A stretch of 64,000 nucleotides of DNA from an uncultured Eubacteriales bacterium (GTDB lineage: Bacteria; Bacillota; Clostridia; Peptostreptococcales; Anaerovoracaceae). Below the pieces are notes generated by a model. It was not told the origin of the DNA. It searched no databases and saw only the letters and a program-made list of their open reading frames with translations. Of this stretch, positions 59,932 to 64,000 are shown piece after piece. The stretch spans positions 56,512 to 120,511 of the forward strand of contig CADAEH010000006.1 in the NCBI GenBank assembly GCA_902786855.1, read 5' to 3'. Numbering within the stretch: the first letter of the stretch is position 1; the number at the start of each line of letters is the position of its first letter. The position numbers and the translations under genes are program-made.

Positions 59932-60711
59932 ATGGAATTGTGGAACTTCAGAGGAAAACAGAATAGTATAACAGCTGCACTGCAGCTCTCAATACCCGAT
60001 CATGCAGTCATAAGCATCACCGGCAGCGGGGGCAAAACTTCACTGATCTTCGCCTGGGCACATGAACTTGCCGGGTCCGGCAAGCGCACGGTGATAACCA
60101 CTACCACGCACATGGCTCACCCCGATCATGTAAAAGATGACCCTTGCTGTCCATACGGCGGGGTAACGGCTGTATTCGTCCCATCAGACGGATCGAAGCC
60201 GGTCAGCGATATACTTGCAGATATAGATAATCAGCTTGAATGTGAGAACATCGTAATGGTCGTCTCCCCTGACCCGGAAAGACCGGCTAAGGTCATGTCC
60301 CCTCCGCAGGCGGTAATGGATCATCTATACAAAACGGCAGATGTCGTCCTCATCGAAGCAGACGGTTCGAGACGCATGCCGCTCAAATGGCCGGCCCCAT
60401 GGGAGCCTGTCGTACCCGGCAATACCGATATCACCGTATGTGTTACGGGCCTGAGTTCTCTCGGCAGCAGACCATGCGATGTAATGTACGGGTATGAATA
60501 TCTGCCTGAAGCCATGCGCCGCGAGACCGTAGATGCATCGCTTATCAGCGCTGTGCTCGTATCGCTTGACGGCGGGCAGAAGGCAGCGCAAGGAGAGTAC
60601 AGGGCTTTTCTCAACCAGGCAGATAATGCAGAGCTCAAAAGGACCGCATCCGGCATACAGAATATACTTGCTGTATGCGGCATACAGAGTGCGTGGGGCA
60701 CTTTGCTTTAG
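59932..60711 (+). CDS. yqeC: YqeC, selenium-dependent molybdenum hydroxylase accessory protein
   Basis: 259 residues. A P-loop-like SITGSGGKTSLIFAWAHEL (28-46), VITTTTHMAHP, DVVLIEADGSRRMPLKWPAPWEPVVP and the late VLVSLDGGQKAA.G.YRAFLNQAD block are the YqeC signature. YqeC and YqeB co-occur with Se-dependent molybdenum hydroxylases and are thought to help insert selenium into the cofactor. AGGGAC precedes the ATG, 24 nt after mocA. A bidirectional terminator follows. Confidence 0.92.
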   Translation: MELWNFRGKQNSITAALQLSIPDHAVISITGSGGKTSLIFAWAHELAGSGKRTVITTTTHMAHPDHVKDDPCCPYGGVTAVFVPSDGSKPVSDILADIDNQLECENIVMVVSPDPERPAKVMSPPQAVMDHLYKTADVVLIEADGSRRMPLKWPAPWEPVVPGNTDITVCVTGLSSLGSRPCDVMYGYEYLPEAMRRETVDASLISAVLVSLDGGQKAAQGEYRAFLNQADNAELKRTASGIQNILAVCGIQSAWGTLL

Positions 60712-60750
60712 CCACTAAAGCAAACGTCGCATATTACATATTAAAGAAAT

Positions 60751-60785
60751 AAATGGAGCTGCAGGATTGTCCTGCAGCTCCATTT
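60751..60785. terminator. Bidirectional terminator between yqeC and thrC
   Basis: AAATGGAGCTGCAGGA and TCCTGCAGCTCCATTT form a 16-bp perfect stem with a TTG loop. The minus-strand tail is ATTTATTTCTTT, the plus-strand tail is ATTTCTGATTG. It lies between convergent genes. Confidence 0.88.
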
Positions 60786-60808
60786 CTGATTGCATATCAT
60801 TGCTTATT

Positions 60809-62032
60809 CTAGATATTAAGTACCTTGCGGAGTTTATCCATATCAGGCTCAAGTCTGATCGGCTCGCCTGCAGCCTTGATGCCGTTAGCCGTATCCTTGA
60901 GTCCGTTTCCGGTCACTATGACTGCAACGCTTGCGTCTGCAGGGATCTTTCCTTCACTGCAGAGCTTGGTAAGTCCTGCCATGCCGGTGACGCCTGCCGG
61001 TTCGCCGAATACACCGCACTCTCTGCCTGTCACTCTCATGGCCTCCAGGATCTCGTCATCAGTGACTTCGACCGGGATGCCATTCGATTCGATGATAGCA
61101 GCGATCGCCTTGTCAGCGTTACGAGGTACGCCTACGGAAATGGAGTCTGCAAGAGTATTCTCTTCCATCGGTTCCCAAGGCTCGCCTGTCTTGACCGCTC
61201 TGTTGATCGGGCATGTATTTACGGACTGTGCAGAGATCAGTCTTGGCAGCTTGTCTATGAATCCCGCATTGTACAGATCCTTGAATCCTTTCCATACACC
61301 TGCGATGGTGCATCCGTCTCCTACGGATAAAGCTACATAGTCAGGGACTTTCCATCCGAACTGCTCGGCGATCTCAAGTGCTACGGTCTTTTTGCCTTCC
61401 ATCAGGTAGCAGTTGATCGCGGCATTACGATTGTACCAGCCATACTCATCTATCGCAGCTTTTGAAAGTTCAAAAGTGTCCTCATAGTTGCCCTTGACGG
61501 AAATGACCTTGGCTCCGAATATCAGCAGCTGGGCCACTTTACCTATAGGAGCTCTCTCAGGAACGAAGATATATGTCTTCAGTCCTGCTGCTGCGGAGTT
61601 TCCTGCCAGAGAACTTGCAGCGTTGCCTGTCGATGAGCATGCGATCGTGTCGTATCCTGCTTCTATCGCTTTGGCAACACCCATTGAGCTCGCTCTGTCT
61701 TTGAGTGAAGCCGTAGGATTAAGTCCGTCATCTTTGAGGAAAAGCTTGCGGATACCGAGTTTCTTCGCCATGCGAGGCTCCTCATACAGAGGTGACCAAC
61801 CGACTCTCAGCGGTGGCTGCACAGTATCCTCTTCAACAGGAAGGAACGGGCGGTAACGCCACATCGTATAATTGTCACTTGCGGAAATGCTCTCAGGACT
61901 GGATACTGATCTGATGTAATCATAGTCATAGACAACATCGAGTATCCCGCCGCATTCACATGTCGTAGCGTCAGGTAATGCTTCATATTCCCTGCCGCAC
62001 TTTATGCACTTAAGACACTTAACATTCTTCAT
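60809..62032 (-). CDS. thrC: Threonine synthase
   Basis: 407 residues of fold-type II PLP enzymes. The N-terminal zinc-ribbon-like CLKCIKCGREYEALPDATTCECGG, then PLRVGWSPLYEEPRMAKKLG, the PLP lysine in NPTASLKDRASS, SSTGNAASSLAGNSAAAGL, and SVGDGCTIAGVWKGF are those of the archaeal/thermophile-type threonine synthase. It converts phosphohomoserine to threonine. ATG with GGAGG, and a near-consensus promoter. The purine clusters of other bacteria carry a different PLP enzyme, diaminopropionate ammonia-lyase (ygeX); this protein is not that, and no ygeX is in the window. Confidence 0.9.
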   Translation of the reverse strand: MKNVKCLKCIKCGREYEALPDATTCECGGILDVVYDYDYIRSVSSPESISASDNYTMWRYRPFLPVEEDTVQPPLRVGWSPLYEEPRMAKKLGIRKLFLKDDGLNPTASLKDRASSMGVAKAIEAGYDTIACSSTGNAASSLAGNSAAAGLKTYIFVPERAPIGKVAQLLIFGAKVISVKGNYEDTFELSKAAIDEYGWYNRNAAINCYLMEGKKTVALEIAEQFGWKVPDYVALSVGDGCTIAGVWKGFKDLYNAGFIDKLPRLISAQSVNTCPINRAVKTGEPWEPMEENTLADSISVGVPRNADKAIAAIIESNGIPVEVTDDEILEAMRVTGRECGVFGEPAGVTGMAGLTKLCSEGKIPADASVAVIVTGNGLKDTANGIKAAGEPIRLEPDMDKLRKVLNI

Positions 62033-62103
62033 AATGTATCCTCCATGTATAACAGCTGATTATTTCTATTCTGAATTAATTAACGTCTTTACTTATCGAT
62101 TTG

Positions 62104-62133
62104 ATTATATTCCGTTTCTGCTGACCCGGTCAA
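62104..62133 (-). promoter_or_regulatory. Promoter of thrC
   Basis: On the minus strand TTGACC (62128-62133), an 18-bp spacer and TATAAT (62104-62109), about 70 nt before the ATG. No T-box or attenuator is evident in the short leader. Confidence 0.78.
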
Positions 62134-62298
62134 CACTTTACAGCCCGGCTCGCAAAACACCTGTCCTCAGACCGGCAAAGCGGCAATAAGCAACTGAAAA
62201 TAACAAAAGTTACCGTTTGATGTTCGGTTTTGTTGATAGACATCTCTTAGAGCATGAACTACAATAATGTTAACAATAATTGCAAAGGTAGGTTTTAT

Positions 62299-63384
62299 AT
62301 GAGAAAGTATTACCTGGACAACATACGTTGGGCGGCAGTCGTGATCGTCGTCCTCTACCATGTCTTTTACATGTACAACGCCGAAGGCATTGTTGGCGTC
62401 GTCGGGAAGATCACCGACCTGGATGTACAGTACTATGATGTGTTTCAGTACATCGTATATCCGTGGATAATGGTGGTCCTGTTCATAGTGTCCGGCATCA
62501 GCTCTAAGCTGTACCTTGACCGGCATACAGATAAGGAGTTTATCCGGAGCAGGACGACACGGCTTCTGGTACCATCGACAGTCGGTCTCTTTGCTTTTCA
62601 GTTTTTACAGGGCTATGTCAATGTCTCACTCGGCGGATTCTTTGAGCGCTCACCCGATCTTCCGATTTTCGCAAAGTTTCTTATATGCATCGCCTCCGGC
62701 ATAGGCGTTCTCTGGTATATCCAGCTCCTGTGGGTCTTCTCCCTGCTGCTGGTACTCGTCAGAAAAGCCGATAAAGGTCGCCTATGGAATAAATGCAGAA
62801 ACGTCGGGCTGCCGGTGCTCATCGCTCTGGCCATCCCGGTATACGGCGCGGCTCAGATCCTGAACACGCCGATAATCGTTGTTTACCGCTGCGGCTTATA
62901 CTTTTCTGTTTTCCTGATCGGCTATTTTGTGCTTTCACACGACGAGGTGATCGACGTACTGAAGAAGTGGTTCCCTCTCATTCTGGGTATCGCAATAATT
63001 CTGGGAGCAGCGTTCTGCATCAGATACTTCGGAGAAAACTATGCCGATAAGCCGGCAACCAGATCCGTTCTCTTCACATCATATGGATATTTTGCCAGTC
63101 TGGCGATAATAGGCGGCATGGCAAAATACGGTGATATCAGCAACAGATTCACACAGTGGATGAGCAAGCGGAGTTTTGGGCTGTATGTGTTCCACTATCT
63201 GGGGGTCTCTTCAGTAGGTCTGTTCCTGGCAAGACCCGGATATATACCGGCGCCGGCGGCATATCTGCTCAGCCTTACAGCCGGATTCGCGTACGGCTAT
63301 CTGCTGAACGCAGTCATTTCAAGGATACCGGGCTACAGATGGGCAGTACTCGGGATAAAAGGAGATAAGAAGAATGTTCAGTGA
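62299..63384 (+). CDS. Membrane acyltransferase, acyltransferase-3 family
   Basis: 361 residues with about ten membrane segments. The start MRKYYLDNIRWAAVVIVVLYHVFYMYN carries the family's early Arg and catalytic His (LYHV), followed by VLFIVSGISSKLYL and RTTRLLVPSTVG, the usual loop with Arg. Proteins of this family move acyl groups onto sugars, peptidoglycan or other exported molecules. The start at 62299 (AGG, 6 nt spacer) removes 15 codons of low-complexity Asn-rich lead. Its end overlaps the next gene by 11 nt. Substrate unknown. Confidence 0.85.
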   Translation: MRKYYLDNIRWAAVVIVVLYHVFYMYNAEGIVGVVGKITDLDVQYYDVFQYIVYPWIMVVLFIVSGISSKLYLDRHTDKEFIRSRTTRLLVPSTVGLFAFQFLQGYVNVSLGGFFERSPDLPIFAKFLICIASGIGVLWYIQLLWVFSLLLVLVRKADKGRLWNKCRNVGLPVLIALAIPVYGAAQILNTPIIVVYRCGLYFSVFLIGYFVLSHDEVIDVLKKWFPLILGIAIILGAAFCIRYFGENYADKPATRSVLFTSYGYFASLAIIGGMAKYGDISNRFTQWMSKRSFGLYVFHYLGVSSVGLFLARPGYIPAPAAYLLSLTAGFAYGYLLNAVISRIPGYRWAVLGIKGDKKNVQ

Positions 63385-63799
63385 TAATCTCACACAATTA
63401 CGCAAACTGAAGAGGATGACTCAGGAAGATATCGCCGAGGCAGTCGGTGTATCAAGGCAGGCTGTTGCAAAATGGGAAGCCGGCGAGACCTTGCCTGATC
63501 TCGACAAGTGCAGGAAGCTCGCTGATCTCTTCGAAGTAACGCTTGACGATCTCGCCAATTACGAGCCGAAAGAAAACATGGGGCTTGGTCTCCCGCCAAA
63601 AGGAAAGCACCTGTTTGGACTGGTCACTGTCGGTGACAAGGGTCAGATCGTCATTCCTGCCAAAGCCAGAAAGCTGTTCAATATTTCTGCAGGAGATCAG
63701 CTCGTAATACTCGGAGACGAATCCCAGGGACTGGCCATAGTCAGGTCAGAAGAATTCCTTGCGCTCGCTGATGCAGCAAGCAAAATGCTCGGAAAGTAA
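63374..63799 (+). CDS. HTH-XRE regulator fused to SpoVT-AbrB domain
   Basis: 141 residues. An XRE-type helix-turn-helix (NLTQLRKLKRMTQEDIAEAVGVSRQAVAKWEAGETLPD, residues 5-42) is joined to a SpoVT/AbrB swapped-hairpin DNA-binding domain (LVTVGDKGQIVIPAKARKLFNISAGDQLVIL, 83-113). Two DNA-binding folds in one short chain are known in Clostridia, often next to small membrane protein genes. The ATG overlaps the acyltransferase by 11 nt and has AAAGGAG, so translation is coupled. It may regulate its own operon. The intron end begins 14 nt downstream. Confidence 0.88.
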   Translation: MFSDNLTQLRKLKRMTQEDIAEAVGVSRQAVAKWEAGETLPDLDKCRKLADLFEVTLDDLANYEPKENMGLGLPPKGKHLFGLVTVGDKGQIVIPAKARKLFNISAGDQLVILGDESQGLAIVRSEEFLALADAASKMLGK

Positions 63800-63812
63800 G
63801 AAACAACACGAG

Positions 63813-64000
63813 ATCGAGTAGGGGCTAACTTGTAGCCCCTCTCACACCACCGTACGTGCCGTTCGGCATACGGCGGTTCAACCCAATAAGTAGTAATCTA
63901 TACAGCTGAGAAGTCCTCGCCTTGCGAGGATTTCTTTGCTGATGAGGCGCAGTCCCGTTGTCTTTGCGACCGCTTGGTAGTGGTCTCCAAATCCTACTGA
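63813..64000 (-). mobile_element. Group II intron, 3' end (class C-like)
   Basis: On the minus strand, domain V is a 34-nt hairpin at 63846-63879: ACCGCCGTA pairs with TACGGTGGT, closing on GCC-GAAC-GGC. The triad CGC pairs with GTG through a central G-U wobble, the form seen in bacterial class C introns rather than the usual AGC. Domain VI is the AGGGGCTA...TAGCCCCT hairpin at 63820-63840, followed by ACTCGAT, giving a 3' splice site near 63813. Most of the intron, including domains I-IV, lies beyond the right edge. The insertion is between genes, so it disrupts nothing visible here. Confidence 0.82.
63878..64000 (-). CDS. ltrA: Group II intron reverse transcriptase/maturase, C-terminal 40 residues
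   Basis: An open frame entering from the right edge and ending in TGA at 63878-63880, directly at the start of domain V. The residues DHYQAVAKTTGLRLISKEI and LARRGLLSCIDYYLLG are typical of the extreme C-terminus of LtrA-type intron proteins. The enzyme splices the intron RNA and copies it at new sites. Only this end can be seen, so intactness is unknown. Confidence 0.8.
   Translation of the reverse strand, partial: SVGFGDHYQAVAKTTGLRLISKEILARRGLLSCIDYYLLG

Noticed and set aside
60809-62032. Diaminopropionate ammonia-lyase (ygeX)
   Set aside because: Context suggests it, but the N-terminal cysteine ribbon and PLP motifs are those of threonine synthase.

Overview
The window reads as a chromosomal segment of a strictly anaerobic, purine- and citrate-metabolising member of the Clostridia (Bacillota). 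Three things point there: an aldolase-type Re-citrate synthase in place of the usual citrate synthase, a selenium-linked molybdenum hydroxylase/purine catabolic gene set, and strong Shine-Dalgarno sites with Firmicutes-type promoters. Genus cannot be read from the sequence. Nearly all genes lie on the minus strand; I see no rRNA, tRNA, CRISPR array or prophage.

Layout. 1-2011: end fragment of an MtnA/eIF2B-family isomerase and an acyl-CoA ligase. 2241-6333 (plus): free methionine-R-sulfoxide reductase and a very large MacB/FtsX-type ABC exporter. 6591-10348: secreted GH20 glycosidase, MntP manganese exporter, AEC-family carrier. 10456-20141: one long operon with aconitase-family hydratase, citDEF, NADP-isocitrate dehydrogenase, citC and a CitX-CitG-sugar kinase triple fusion; Re-citrate synthase (20429-21865) lies just upstream under its own strong promoter. 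22215-24279: xpt-pyrB-pyrI. 24709-26940: secreted multidomain surface protein.

27193-60711 is the centre of the window, a purine degradation island. A BMP-type nucleoside ABC transporter feeds adenine and guanine deaminases. Three sets of xanthine dehydrogenase-like molybdenum hydroxylases (48790-45015, 44990-41299, 35362-32423) act with YgfK, SsnA, a dihydropyrimidinase, an RnfB-like ferredoxin, the knotted carbamoyltransferase YgeW, carbamate kinase and YgeY. The selenium/molybdenum cofactor accessory genes yqeB, mocA and yqeC are present. The inferred logic is import, deamination, hydroxylation or reduction of the purine ring, hydrolytic opening, then a carbamoyl-phosphate/carbamate kinase step that makes ATP. 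A MerR-type regulator sits inside the island.

60809-64000: threonine synthase, a membrane acyltransferase translationally coupled to an HTH-AbrB regulator, and at the right edge the 3' end of a group II (class C-like) intron with the last 40 codons of its reverse transcriptase.

Main points of interest: a Mo-hydroxylase subunit whose 2Fe-2S domain has lost seven of eight cluster cysteines; the CitX-CitG-NahK fusion; isocitrate dehydrogenase embedded in a citrate lyase operon; a long structured leader on the nucleoside transporter mRNA; and shared TGTATACA palindromes around the Re-citrate synthase promoter.
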